Position numbers and translations under genes: made by a program. A stretch of DNA of 64,000 nt from Triops longicaudatus (taxonomy: Eukaryota > Arthropoda > Branchiopoda > Notostraca > Triopsidae). Location of the stretch: the NCBI GenBank assembly GCA_022885665.1, contig JAGQDJ010000034.1:186001-250000 (forward strand), given 5' to 3'. Below the pieces are notes generated by a model, which did no database searches, was not told where the DNA came from, and saw only the letters and a program-made list of their open reading frames with translations. Below, piece by piece: positions 44,001-58,150 of this stretch; positions within the stretch are counted from its first letter, which is position 1, and the number at the start of each line of letters is the position of its first letter.

Positions 44001-47000
44001 AAACTGTGGCACGGGATTGTGTTTGTCGTCATTTGCAACGAAGAGCGGAAAAAGCATTTTTTTTTTTCGCGGCGTGCATGTGTTTCGTTTTTGGGCGATC
44101 GTAAACACGAAAATCGGAACACACGAGCGCTAAGTTTGCTTGCGAGGAAGTGAACCCACTAGGAAGATGGGTTTTGGCAATGATACTGTCCCCGGAAATG
44201 AAATCTCTGAGTTATTATTCCTACCGAGGCAGTTATGGAGGTATCTCTTCTCCCACCCTCCGCTCACCCACGTATCTGAAAAAATATACTGGTAAAAATT
44301 GGCTTGCCAATGTGAGTTTCAACTAAGGAAATCGAAGAAAAATATTGAGCTAATTGAAAAATTGTTGCGTTTCGTTAGTAATCAATGTGTGAAACGAATT
44401 ACCATCTATATCAAACGACAAAACATATTCACCGTAAATTTGACGAAAATTCAACTCCACACGAAAGTTTAGCTGATTTAACCTAAAAGTATTAAAAATA
44501 TACATTTTGTAGATTTTTTTTTACTATATACATTTTGTTACTATATACATATGTTACTATTGGACGTTTAATTTACAATAGAATCACGTTCTAACGAATC
44601 TCCTGGGAAGAAAGAAACTTTTCGTTCTTTCCGATGTTGTTATTGTTAGATGCATTTTCTCGCAATGACTAGTAACAGCATTTCACAACACTGTTACTGA
44701 AACGACAATAGGCTATAAGGGAGTTCCATAGTACGATTCTTCTGTGCTACTTTGTTAAGTCATTTTGCAATGTAAAAGATGGGTCAAGTTCATTGACTAT
44801 TTTTTGGTACTCTCAAATTTGAAGTCAAATTTTGTCTAAAGCGACATAAACGTGAAATTTTCAATTCAGCCGTAAATAATTTAGATACTCTCGAAAGTCA
44901 GTGTCAGCGGTACGTCCGTGAGCAAAATTTAAAAAAAAAATGAATCTTCATTTATATTTCCAGTACACGACTCTGTAATACGTCAATTTTTTTAGTGAAT
45001 TTCTCTTAGCTTAAAGTCTTTTTTTTTTAATAGGTTGGATCTAATCAAATCGTTCGCTTAAATACAGTGGTTGAACTGGACATTTGTATCCCATGGTGGA
45101 AATCGCCCTGAACTGAGTTCAACAAAACTCTGTTGAACACGGTTTCACTCAAATGGAGTGCCTGACTTGGATTTATTCAAATTCGGCGACATTTTGCGCT
45201 ATTAATCTACAAGCACTTAAACTCCCGCTAGATATTTTTCTTGTCTGGAACGCATTTTCACGTCTCACGTTCTTCAAACACCTTAACTTACTGCGGGCCA
45301 TTTTCTCAACTCCGTTGCCGAAAAAGCATTTTTTTTTCCTACGATGCTACACCCTTTTCCCGGAAAGCCTAACCGTGTGTGAGTATCGCCACTCGTCAAG
45401 TTCGCGATTGAGTCTCCTTTTCCATGAAAGTATCGCGTTTCCTTGTCGCTTCTTGGCTGTCCTAAATGGTTGCCTTTTTTTCTGTGATTTTTTTCCAGTT
45501 TTTTTTTTTTCCGGAACAAGTCTATACACATTCTTAACTGCCCCTAGTCGATGGAAATGTCTTTTGGGACAGAATGTAGACATTCCTGTAGTATTTCATC
45601 AGTAATATATTGCTACCACTACTAAAGTACCACTAGAGCACTCCTTATGGTAAATACCGTCCACGTAAACGAAAAAAAAGAATTAAGCTTCCACAATAGT
45701 TTCTCCCCACCAAGATGAAAACAATAACATCAAACGAGGTGCGCCATTACGATATATTATTGCAAATAAAAGAGGCCACAGAAGACCGATGTCGTTAGCT
45801 ACAACAGAGCCACAAGAACGGTTCCGAGGCCAACCGTCGTCGTTAAATAGCCTGACCCGGCACACAAACAGCGTTAACGCCATCTACGCAAGGATAATGA
45901 GCCCGGCGCACGCGATGGCTATATTTCAGTCCCATTTTTTTTTCTACCGTAAAATGTAAAGAAAAGCTTATATTTCCCACTTTCCCCTCAAGAAAATTAA
46001 CTCCAGTAATAAGGCACTAGAAAAAGCATTATTGAAAAAATATTACAAGCCCTGATGATATTTTGAAAAAGCAAAATTAACATTTTCTATTCTGAGTTAA
46101 TGCCTTCCAAAATAAAACGCAAAATGTTCCACATTTCGCTGAAAAGTTGGATTACAGTATTATAGCTATAACACCCACCACCCTTCGGAAGAAAAAGGTA
46201 AAAATTTTAAAATATATTTCATAGCAAATTGTGGCACTAAAGGAAAACACTTTATGCAAATGTTTATCTTTAAAATTTCTATTCATTCCACAGTTGCTTG
46301 CATTATATGAAGAGAAAAATGGAGATGCGAGAAAACCAAAGAACGTCAAAGTGGAAGACGTGATGCCAAACATCCCAACAAGTGGAGAACTCGGCAAAAG
46401 GTAGACAAGTTTGTATACCAATAGAACATTCAGAATCCCGAACATGGAGCGAACAAATTATCAACCATTTCACCTCACAGATGAGAAAACACCGATTTTT
46501 TTTTCTTTATGTATCTCCGCCTTTTCGGTTTGAAGCGCACAAGAGCGCCAAGCTCTGTGGCGTACTTACTTACTGAGCAGCAAAATAACAAATAAAAATC
46601 ACGCCTATAGCTAGCTACTGTTACTCGCCTATAGCTGACGGCCCTAATTTATTGCTGCGCGCTTTCTCATCAGGAATGGAACAACAATAACGACCTGCTA
46701 CTGAAACAAGATCGACAGAAAAAAATCACCACGTTTTTCTGACAGACATAACTGCAACTTTATCAATACTCTGTGTGGGACAGGCGACCGTAACTGCTGG
46801 GTTGCCCAACTTATCATACTGTGCAGTGCGGCGTTGTACTGCAATACATTGGGAGATACGGACGGACTTGGAAGTTAGCTGCCTCTTCATTTCCGACACC
46901 TTTTTCTTCTGCCACCAACTCTTCGTGGCCTAACAGCTAGGAATACAATATATGACCCAAGCCAACAAAAAGATAAATAAAAAATCCCGTGCACTATTTT

Positions 47001-50000
47001 CGATATTGCATGATTTACTCCAACTTCAATAACCGACATCTTAACGAAATGCCATGTTACGTGTCTCACAGCTTAACAGTCAATTAAGACATTATCATTG
47101 GTTGCATTCATGACAGACGTATTATTTTAATTTCGTTCATTTTCATCCAGTTTCATTCAGTTTCTTTTTCGCCAAAATTTCGTTTAAATTTCTTCATGAA
47201 ACGCAAAACAGTGTTCCCACGTGACACCACACGGCTTTATTAGACATAATTATCAGTATTTAGCATAACTAGGCAAGTCTTAACAAAGTAGGAAAACTGC
47301 ACCTTAGGAGTTAAAGAATCCAATACGAACAACTTCAAATTTCAAGCTAGCAGTAACCGAAATTTTTGTTACAGGCTAACTGAAAATTTCCTTGTGTAAT
47401 CACTACTAATTACTTGTTTAATTATAACCGTCTTTAATGGCTGGGTGAATCGCCAAGTTAGGGGTGCCTGCAATGGTGGAAAGTGACAGTTTCCCCTTGT
47501 AATTTCAGCTACTATCATTCGATTAATTTTGGTGGAAGAAAAAAGTCGCGGCGACAGGCGGGGATTTGATATGCTAATAAGTCTAGCACGTGTCGCTCCT
47601 CGTTTTCAACACGCAAGTACAACCTGTAATAAAAAGAGCGACAATAAGGAGCGTGGGTTTCGCGGTGGTAGTAGTGACGGTAGTGGCGCAGGGGAGAAGG
47701 CAGGAAAAAACGCGAATAAACTAATGCACACATGAGGCACCATAAGTCCTTCAGTGTTTGGAAGGGAGAGAACGCGACGTGTCAATTTTAGTTCGCGACC
47801 TCAACTCACCCTTTGTCATCAGTTCTGGGGCAAAGAGAGAAAAAAATCGATTACAAGGTCCTCTCGAGCGATAATATAAGTCACGAAGAGATAAGATGGG
47901 GTGGAGAGAGATTTTTGCCTAATCAAAAACTAATTACGCTCCTGTCACTTGCTATGCTTACCGTCCTTTTTTTTCCTCTTTCTAGAGACCCTCTTATCAA
48001 TGTCCCTTTGACCCCCCGACACATTCGACATATACCACGGAATTGATGAAGTTCTTCTGACACGAGGAAAGAACTAGTTTTTAAAGAACGTTGTAGATGA
48101 ACATAAAGAAGTCCTGAAAAAGCTTTTTTCCAGTTTACTACACTAACGCGGCGTAATTTTTAGGACGTGTTTTTTCTTCGCGAAGGGAAGTGCCTCTTTG
48201 ATTACAGAATGACTATGGTAATGAAGATGTTTTGTGGGGGAAATGTGTTTTTCCATTAAAAACAGTTAAACCTTATGAAGTTTAGGTCTATACTTAAACG
48301 TAGTTAACGAAAATGTCACTGCGTTGCTAAGCACTCAATGCCGTACCTTTTCTAAACGTAAGTTTGCAACGAAAATTACTGGTTAATTAGCCAGTCTCGT
48401 TTTACGTGTTCTATGGCCACACTTTGACGCAGTGAGGTCTTGCTCTGCACCACAAGACAAGTTCGAAGATTTGCATTTTTTTTCTCGACATATAACTTAT
48501 TTTTTTTCCTTCAACATGTCAATCGTCTTCAATTTCGTAATGTCTTCCGGGAGCTCTCTAAAAATTATCAATATACAAATTCAGATTCCAGATGGCAAAA
48601 ATCTACTTTGCCGTGTCCTTTGCTATAGGCTGGCAATTACACAGAGGTCATTAAGTTGGTTGATGCGAACTAGTGCAGTCACAAAATTCAACTGTCCACT
48701 TAAGATAGTTTTGTCGCGTGTTCATATTGTGTAAACTCGTAAAGCACGCGTTTTCCGAACGCAGGCTTCGGAAAACTGTTCTTAATTTATGATTCACGGT
48801 GTGTGTGGGTTACCTGGTAAGGATAGATAACGTTAATTTACAACGGCAACTAACCTACAAACATCCTTTGTTGCCGATACTGGACAAGCTCATAAACAAG
48901 CCAAGTACTACTGGTTTATTTGCAATACGAACCCAAAGCGGAAAGGTACCACTAACCTTAACTACCTACAAAATAATGCGAAAATGTACGAAAAATCGGG
49001 CTACCTCACCGAAAGGAGCTATCCAAAAAAGGTAAAATAATAATTTTAAAAGAGTATTTATTGATACCGTACCAGGACGGAGTCACCGTTTAGCCTGGTC
49101 TGATTTTCTCCTGTCACGAAGGAGTAGGCTACATAAATTGACTGGTTAGCAAGTAAAAGCGCTGGTTATGGTTCTTTTTAATACGTAGAAGAGACTACAG
49201 AGAAAGCTTTTGACACAAGGCAATTCCGACAAAGATTACAAGCGTTGAACTTTGAATCTCTCGGCTGAAACAAAGCAACAACTTAGGAAAATATCTCGAA
49301 CTTCAGATTCTCTCGTTTTAGTTTGTATGCCAATTGTACACACACTAAAACCTTTAAATATTGTTTACTCGGTAATTCTTACACGAGAGCAGGATATTCA
49401 TAACCTAGCAACAATGTTTCAAGTAATTTAACGGAAAGAAAAAAGGACGTTTAATTGCTGCGTGTTCACTTAAACGCTTTGCACCAGAGGCAATTTGCTT
49501 TAAGATTTCGACAACATTATACAGCGCGGCATATCTTCGTTCCTGACTTTAGATGACTAGTGATGAATCTTTTACAATGCAACAATTTATTTTAAGAAAA
49601 TCTTATACAAAACGCTTTTTGATATGGAAATATCCTAGGCATTTAACCTTAAAAAGGCTTCAATATTATTTTGCACCTGAAATTCTCCAAAAAATATGCA
49701 TGGTAATACTGTAACAAAAATATGGAAACGCTAATTTCCTTAACGTAACGCGCAGGCTAAAGCCCTCAAAACCTCATGTTAATTTTTTTTGAAACGCTAA
49801 CACAAATGTAAAAAATGACAATTATCGAGTTTGATCGCGTACACTTTTTCCTCATTTACTTTTTGTCACGCAGACAAAAGCTCACCCAACATCCGAGGCA
49901 TTGCCTATGAATATAATTGGAGCTACGATGTGGCTTAGCTCGCTCAGGAAAAGAAAATTAAAAATAGGCCGGAAAAGCTATGGATAGATAGAATCCTCCG

Positions 50001-53000
50001 TAGTATTCTGTTTTTATTATACTTAACAGAAATAGTACCGTACTTGGAATAAGTTTCGTTTTCTCTTCTACCACCTTGGCGCGTAAACATGTATCGTTAA
50101 GAACTGCCAGCCGCGAGAAAATGAAAATATGTAATTTTCTCGCAATTGTCATGCGGACTATGCTCATCTCTAACTCCCAATGCAAAGCCAGTTCGTTTGC
50201 ATATCAAAGCACTCCTTTGTGGCCCACTTGAAGGATCGCGCTGCTCATGAAGTAACAGGGACGACATTGGGGAACAAAAGCTTCCAAACGTGTTGCAGAT
50301 TTAGCCCTCTGGATTAGGAATTCGTTGTCAGGGAAAGTAACCCCACATTTTCCGGGACAGTGAGAGACAGATATTCCGGAAAAAGGGCGCTAAGGGTGGA
50401 AGGCTATAGGGTAGAGAAAGGGAGTCCGCTACAGTAAATGGGATTGTGGAATTACAGATTTCTTTCATCAAACACCATAGCAACAAATGCAGCTAAAAAG
50501 AGCAGCGCCATTTCTCATTTTTAAAAATAAAAATTCCGATCTAAGGCCTGACACACGAACCAAGACAACACAGCACACAAAAAATCTTAAGCCATAATAT
50601 TTCATCGTACTATTTCTTTGAAACGTCGATGTAAGAGAAAAAATGCAGACAAAGCTTGAGGCGACCTCTTAGGAAACGGAATAATTGATGGGAGCTTCCT
50701 TAAGCCTAAGCTTGGGATAAATCCAATACAGTATGTCTCGGATGCTTTTATTATGCACGAGCGTCTTCTTTAGTTACTACGGAAGTAAAAACAGGATGAG
50801 AGACTAGTTCAAGATGAATTTTTAATGTTCAAGTCATTTTTTAAGACAACTAACAATAACAAAAAAATGGCCTTGATTCTCTCTAAACGTGAGCTTGCTA
50901 CAGCTCTTGAATAAAAATCAAATTACCCAAGGGAGGAATTTTCTAATCACTTCCTCTGCCAACGTTCAGACTAGTTGTATTAGTAATCACTCACGAGCTT
51001 GACGTATAATTAAGTTCCTTTGTAGAGCCTAGCCCTTCCTCGAAGAGACTGAAAGAATAGATTTACTCGTACTTTTATGCTAGATAGGGCTCTACTGAGC
51101 GTTTCTACTTTGATTTTGCGTAGCTAAAATGGCAGAGAATCCCCAGTCTTGCTTTTTGACAAGTTCTCTAGAGCAGATGGATGTAGAGGATAAATGTGAA
51201 ATAAAAAGACGTAATTCAATTTACGATGAAGCTTAAGCAGAAAGAACATGTTAGAACCCTTTTCTGTTCCACTCGAGTTTGAAAGAACCCTTCACGCAAC
51301 TATGTTGGGCACAACCGTTCAGGCAAAAGGTGAGCACACGGAGTGACTCCATACTCTTCACAGTAAAGGAAAACAAAATTTGACAGTAAATGGCACCCAG
51401 ATCCTAGTCTGGCGCAAAGGGCGGCAGCAGTGGCCAAAAGAATTCTAAAATAGTTCTGGAAAAGGTCTATTACAGTCATTTTGACATAGTTTGTGTGACA
51501 CAGAATGGGTAAGTGCTCTTGAATAACAGCTGGGTAGCTAATCAATACTGCGCTGCGACGTCCTTAACGGGGACAGTTGGCGGGATCATCCCCAAACCTG
51601 AGCTAACACACAAACTCTTCGCTCGCGCCAAGATGACCGTTTGTTGAAGGAAACGTCCCACGTTGTAATGCTGGTAAACCATAGCAACCGTCGGTTAAGG
51701 ATATCGGGTTTCACCCGCTAGGGGGAAAGTACTCTTCGCTGACAATGTTTACAATACGCAGTTGATCCAGGGTAACGGTTCACCTGCGTGGTGAAGAGTG
51801 CAAGTTATGCGTATTTTTTAACATGAATTTCACATTTTAATGTAAAAAAAAAAACTTTAAGCCCGGCTAGGGAATGCCAATGTTGCAGACTCGCATTTCC
51901 ATTTCTCCGTTAATCTGAAGGAAGAAATGAATTTCTTACGTCTGACTAAAACTGGAAGAGATACTGACGAACGACGGTAACACAAGGTCGTGGGTTGTGA
52001 AAGGTACCGTCAAACAGGGTAGTTCCGAAAGACAAAGGGCCTTTTATTTTCGTTTTTCTTCTACATTGATGCGTTGCAAACTGTCGACTATCGAAATTTG
52101 ACAAGTGTGAGCGTGACTACCAGGGACGAACGAACTATTTACTTTAGGAACACAAGTGTTTGTTGGTTTAGTCTACTATTCACCACTGAAATAACTCTTG
52201 ACTACATTCAACAATCATGTATTAGCTCTCACTTGCCCCAATCTTGTTCTCGCTCACTTGTTCCAATCTTGCCCCAGTTCCTCGCTCAATTCAACTCTTT
52301 CTCTCTGTTTCCGACTGCTCTCCTTTTCTCACACTGTCCTCTCTTGATTTTGACTAGCTTCTCTCTCTACCTGACCTCTTACTTTTAACTGACTCTCAAT
52401 ACAAGGTTAATAAACGTAGCTTCCCTGGTTTCTTGAAATCCCTTTCACTAGCCCAGAAACCAAGGGCGCGCGAGACTAAAAGGGGAAACTAAACGCAAAG
52501 GAAACATCTAAACAAACCTGGCGTGTCAGTATTTCGGCTAATTCTTAAGTAAATGCAATACAACAAGTTTTCGCTCTGTGAGCTACACTGCAGAGTGAGA
52601 TAAGCCTTTCACTTTCGAATTCACTTTAAAATACCGACTGAAAGTTCCAAGTTGGTGAAAGTTCAAAGTATTGTATTTCAAAGTTGGTGTTCAAAGTTAC
52701 CCCATGATGAGTACAACTTTGAACGCAAACACGTAACTGCTCGACAAAATTCACACATAATCTTTAGGTTTAAAAAAAAAATATTCCTGGCATCGTTAGC
52801 GTGGATCATTTGAACATGCTTGTCATTTTCTTTTAAAAAAATACGTCAGTTATTGTAACGGAAAATATGACTGAAAAGAGATCGGCACAAAAAAATTTCT
52901 TACGTCTTACAATTTGTGTACATTTTCACATTCACACTTCCTGCGGTTTCAACTACTGCTTTAGTCTTGTCCGCAGTCTTTTCAACTTTTAAAACGGTTT

Positions 53001-55980
53001 AGTTTTCGAGAGTTTTTCTTCGCAAGTCGCGTCCTCCCCGACACCGACGCTGACCTCTCCTCGCTCCCCTAGCTAGTATCGGAAAAGCCATAAACCACAT
53101 CATAGGGAAAAGGTCGAAGCTCACTGTGTAATATTGACATCAAGTTTGCTTGGAGGCAAAGGGTTGCAAGTGCATTTTGATTTAGGCAGCAGACAGGCTC
53201 GTTGATGAAGTATCATTGGAAAATAAGGAGCCCCTATCTTACCTAACTGTCTTTCGGTAGTGAATTAGAAAAAATAAAATAAAATTGTGCCAAGAGTTTC
53301 TTACGTTCAACCTCTTGTTGCAAGGAAGTGTATCAAAGCATAAACTTGGTTTTGGTGTGCAAAAAAGCGTACTCATCGCTGAATTTGTCAACACTTTATT
53401 TGTTGCTCTGCGTTTCGCAGTTGAGGAGCACTAGGTGGCCTACAGTTTCCTACGAAAAATTCCATGTTACCCCACATGTTCAGAATTACCCCGGTTGACA
53501 GTAAGTAACACAACATTAGTATAGTTAATGAAGTACAGTATTTGTCACGAAAAGTGACCCAAACAAACCTGCCCAATGTTAACTGCACGCCACCTATGAC
53601 TCCATCTTGGGGATGCAGGTCCAAAGCGTTCGAAAGCGCTTGATGTGGGATGCGCTCGCGTAACTACCGTGGCGTTAGGTATGAGGGAGTTTTTCTTGAG
53701 AAGTACTGCACAAGTAATGTGAATGCGAGTAAATTCGGAGGCAAACTTGCAGACGACAGAAAAAGTTCAGTAATGCCGTGTAAACAGGGGTAAAATCGAA
53801 GTGAGGAAAAAAGGTAACCAACTAATCACAAAGGTGAAAACTTTTGCACACGCTGAGCAAAGTGCAATGTCAGTCTTCCCAAACCTGAGTAGTCGACAGT
53901 AAAATTAGGTTTTGAAAGGTTTTACCTTGGAGCAACAACATTAATATTTAAAATGTGTTGGGTAAAAAGGATATCCTGGTGAGCATTATACTGAGTTATA
54001 GAGGGCACAGTTCCGGAAGCACAGCTACATGTAAAGAGAGATCAGTATGAACGGTGTTAATGCAGACAAACTCTGAGTGGAAATCCTAAGGTACTTCAAA
54101 AGGTTACATGATTAAGTGCAAATTTAGGAGCAGAAATAAGACAACTTTGAAATTCAAAAGACACCAAATCGCAAGTTAAGCGAACTGGAAGCAAATGTGC
54201 CGCTTACAGAACAGGTGTAGGCGCTTCACAGAAAAACTGTGACGTGGTTTGTCCTTAAAAACCCTAACTAACTATTTAATGTAAAAACTTGTTGATGAAC
54301 ACAGTCACTATGAACAATGGTGAGATTATTTTCGAGAAGACTAGTTGGCCACGATAACTGAGAATAATGTACTTGGGGGTTTAGCACTAAATACAGGCAA
54401 AGGAGCAAGTCTCTGGGGGCAAATAGGGGGTAATTTGAAGATTCGCATGAATTGCAAATAAAACACTAACATTAGGCAAGATAAGAAGTTATACTATATA
54501 ACACTTTGGTAAGAGCAACGCAGACGTGGACATGGGAGGGGTGGTCTAGAACAAAAACGAGGGTCGTTAAAGTGTAAAGTGATCCTAGTTCAATCTTGTT
54601 TCGTGTGAACCCTGTTTAAGTGCAAAACCAAAGCTTGGGCAGAAAGTAACAGGGGAGGAAAAAAGCGCATGATACTTTCAAGCGCAGCGTTTCTGAGCCA
54701 GCAATCCTGTCAAAAGAGACAAAACACGTTTGACTTTTTCACAAACCTCTCTTTGACATTTGGAAATGTATCACTTAAACAGTGCTGCGGGGCCAATTAG
54801 CATCCATCACTTGAAGAAAAGAGCGTGTGCCTTGTCTTCCATCTTGTTTCTTGGGTTAACTTTTGCTACGCAACAAGGACTAGAAAACCAGTAAAACCCG
54901 AGACTAAAAACAAGAAAGAATGTGAAATAGTAGAACGCGATTATCGCTGACGGAGACAGTTGTCAATGCACGACCTTCGGAGCTTCTTGACCTTCCAAGG
55001 TTTCACTTTCATCCTAAGGAGCCTACGAGGAGCATGTATCATCCGAAATCCCACTTGTACGATTTCACGTACGTTCGCTCGCCTTTGAATTATACTGATT
55101 GCGACAAGAAGCTTTACGCTTGACACAGTACAACACGTAGATATCTTGTAGTGATCAGCCGCGATGTCTCGGGGTTTATCCTTTTAATGCTTAAGTGTTC
55201 TACACACAGTTCCACCGCGTTTGTGTTCCTGCCTCTTGACACATGTATGTGCTGAGTTAGTCGTCAAACTCTCAATGACAACAGAACCATTAGCAGAGAC
55301 AAACTCTACTAATAATAGGGACAAGTCTGCGAAATGATCAAGTTGCCGACCCGAGTTCTAGACAACTATTAGAGCAGTAAACTCCAGATATTCCTAATAT
55401 TACAAAATAACGTCCCCAGTATTATCGACCGTTTCACAGCAGTAGGCATAAATCTGCGCGGGAAGTCAATAAAAAAACGTCCCCAGAACCGTTTTCATCC
55501 CACATTACGCTAGTCTGCCAATGTGACGATCATTGTTTATAATTTGCAAAGGTTTTCTCAAGAAAAATAGCTGACATAAATAAACGTGCAAAAGATCATT
55601 TCAAATAATACAAAAAGTTAACTTCCTGAGTAAAATTTCGCAGTTAAATATTGATAATTGATCGCTACGTGGAGTACTATCGTAACAGAAATCTACCCAA
55701 GCAAAATGCTCAGAAATCGTATTCTACCTACATGACATTTGCGTGGGTTTAGCTGCTAACACGAGCTTGTTGATCCTCATCAAATGACTAGTCACACAGC
55801 GACACGGCTTCCATATCTAAAATATTCATTGTTGCCCAATACCTCCTGCTTCATTCTAACTTGTGGACTACTAATGAACAGGATCATGAGTCGGTTCCTT
55901 TCAACGTAGCCCTACAATGTTTCTTGTCATGATCTTAGTAATTTCCTGTATTAAGTTTGCAAGAATACTCTGTCAGACCG
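38041..55980. other. Gene-poor region, no recognised gene
   Basis: Eighteen kilobases with only short open frames and no recognised domain, RNA gene or delimited transposon. Small features are a 16-17-bp repeat TTACTATATACAT near 44521-44562 and a 25-bp direct repeat at 52228-52277 (CTCACTTG..CCAATCTTG, two units). It may belong to a long 5' intron of the Dpr-like gene. Confidence 0.45.
52228..52277. repeat. 25-bp tandem direct repeat (two units)
   Basis: Two adjacent 25-bp units share CTCACTTG and CCAATCTTG blocks and differ at a few bases. They lie in a pyrimidine-rich stretch (about 52190-52390). Confidence 0.65.
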
Positions 55981-56008
55981 TTTTTTTTTTTTTTTTTTTT
56001 TTTTTTTT
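55981..56008. repeat. Homopolymer T28
   Basis: An uninterrupted run of 28 T. It could be the poly(A) tail of a minus-strand retroposed sequence extending to the right, but I could not identify the body or a flanking duplication. Confidence 0.85.
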
Positions 56009-57640
56009 GCAAGAGTTTCCTAAAACGCGTTCAATTTCGAACTTCGCTTCCCACTCTTATACCCTGAACGTAACAGTTTGGGGCTAAGTAAGTCTTCATT
56101 CAAGTGGTAACTTATTGGATGTGGATGTAACTTATTCTTACATAGTATACGCATATCTGACATACGCTTTTTGGAACAGCTCAGGGACATAAATAAAACA
56201 ACAATGAAAAAAGTTCTTAAACGTTTCCGAAAATTCCAATGCTATTTTGAAGTCGAATAAATATGAGGCCTGGGCAAACTAAAAGAAAGCTTCCTGCAAT
56301 ATGAAGGAACAGCCGGAATAACTTCACATGTGCATGTTTACATGCATGGTTAAACTTTCAGTTAGTGGAAAAAGTAGCCGCTTCCGAGAAAGAAATCTTG
56401 GATGTCTTTGCTCGTACTTTTAAAGAAATTTCTCGAACATGAGAAAAAAGGCAGCTCGGATATGCCCAGACGAAAATACTTACATCAAGCATTCTTGTCC
56501 TTCAATAATCTAATCCTTGCTCTTTACCATGAACATTCGATGGAGGAGGACTGGATTGCAAGAAATATCTTTATGTGCAGCGCGTACTTGGTTCCGTAAC
56601 GGGAGAACTGACATCAATAGCTTTTATCTGGATAAGTTTTGATCAATAACTTCTTACGTGTCTTCCAAAACAGCAAACCTAACCTTTGCTAAATTAATCC
56701 ATCGCACCTGAGTCCATTTTCAGTACGGGAGAAAACTGCATATTACACAACGCACGGCTTCAGATGGTTCAATAAACGCATACAGAAATGATATCAGGAA
56801 CTGAGAAACCCTTTTAAAACCCTAAAAGTTCCTTTCGAACTACCCAAAAACTTACAGCGATATATGTTCTATCAGTATTAACTTACAATACGTGGGTTCG
56901 TCAACTTTTCCATCAGTCTCAAAGGGGACCGATTCACGAAAGCCGTACGTGACGTATTACAGTACTTGCATTCTTCACGGTCCATAAAAAGTTCCTAAGA
57001 ATGACTTGAATTGCACACAAGATGTCAAGCTCAACTTTCCTTCCTATGGGATATGTTCCAAAATTCCCTGCTTTAAAAGCTCCATTATATGTGTTTTTAT
57101 GACACTTGGCAAAGTAAAATCTTTGTTTGTTTTTTTCGTTTATGACGTCTTAAAAAAGAAAAAGCAGAAGCTTTAGGTTTGTACTTAAGGTAGATAGTTT
57201 AAAAACCACAGTAGCTGTAACAGGGGGATTTTACAATGCAACACAACATTCGGTCGATTTTTTCTTTTCTTTGTCACAACGTTTTCCACGAAAACCTCCC
57301 GGAGCTTCTCAACAACGCTTTTGGGAGGCGCTTTTACGCAATGTTACAGTATCAACTCAACAACGCAACTCCATAACAATACGCTCTCGACGAAACGACA
57401 GTTTTGTTTTCTTTTCTCAACAGCAGTTAATAATATAACATATTTCGCTTCTGTAATAGAAGCCCCTCTCAAAGAAAGGCACACTACTGACATAAAACTC
57501 TTTGAAGGGATTTTGCCGTGTCGTCATAGGAATCAACGTTTCTCATATAAATCAGACCGCAGCGAGATTGTTTACGTCCGCAATAATACTTAAACACAGC
57601 CTGGAAAGGGGGCAGCTTGTTCGTATTATGATTGTTGTTA

Positions 57641-57669
57641 CCCCCCCCCCCCTGTATGGGGGGGGGGGG
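57641..57669. repeat. C12-TGTAT-G12 perfect inverted repeat
   Basis: Twelve C, a five-base spacer, then twelve G. It can fold into a very stable hairpin on either strand, or a G-rich structure on one strand and an i-motif on the other. Confidence 0.9.
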
Positions 57670-58128
57670 AAGAAGACACAACAGGGATGCGCTCTTTGCT
57701 CGATTTCCGCAAAACAAGACCCACAATAGCTGCACATGTGCAGCGGGATAAAAGGACTGCCATCTAATCACCCTGGCCTGCAATAATGGTTGGATTCCTT
57801 TTCCCTGAGGCTACTCAAAAGTACTCGGGATTCCCCGCCACTGCTGAAGAGGGTGAGCATAAAGGGTAGTTCCTTTTACCCTAATTGGTCCCACTTGCCA
57901 TAAGCCAACGATTTCCGTGAACAAGACATTCATCACGTTATATAAGCCTAACTCCAAGGGAGTGATATATACTCGCCCCACCAACCACTACCAGCCTGAA
58001 TTGCTTTCATGTAGAGTTGACTAGCTACTATAACTATGTATGGGTAATAGCACCTCACTTTCGAAACGAGCCATTGCTTCAACACCAACACCAGACATAC
58101 CATAATTTGAGAATAAGAAATAAAATAA

Positions 58129-58150
58129 GAAAAGAAAAGAAAAGAAAAAA
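58129..58150. repeat. (GAAAA)4 microsatellite
   Basis: Four perfect GAAAA units within a purine-rich run on the plus strand. Confidence 0.8.

Noticed and set aside
45153..45605. 150-codon plus-strand ORF
   Set aside because: It lies in a pyrimidine-rich stretch that lacks stop codons by composition; the product is Phe/Leu/Ser-rich with no pattern.
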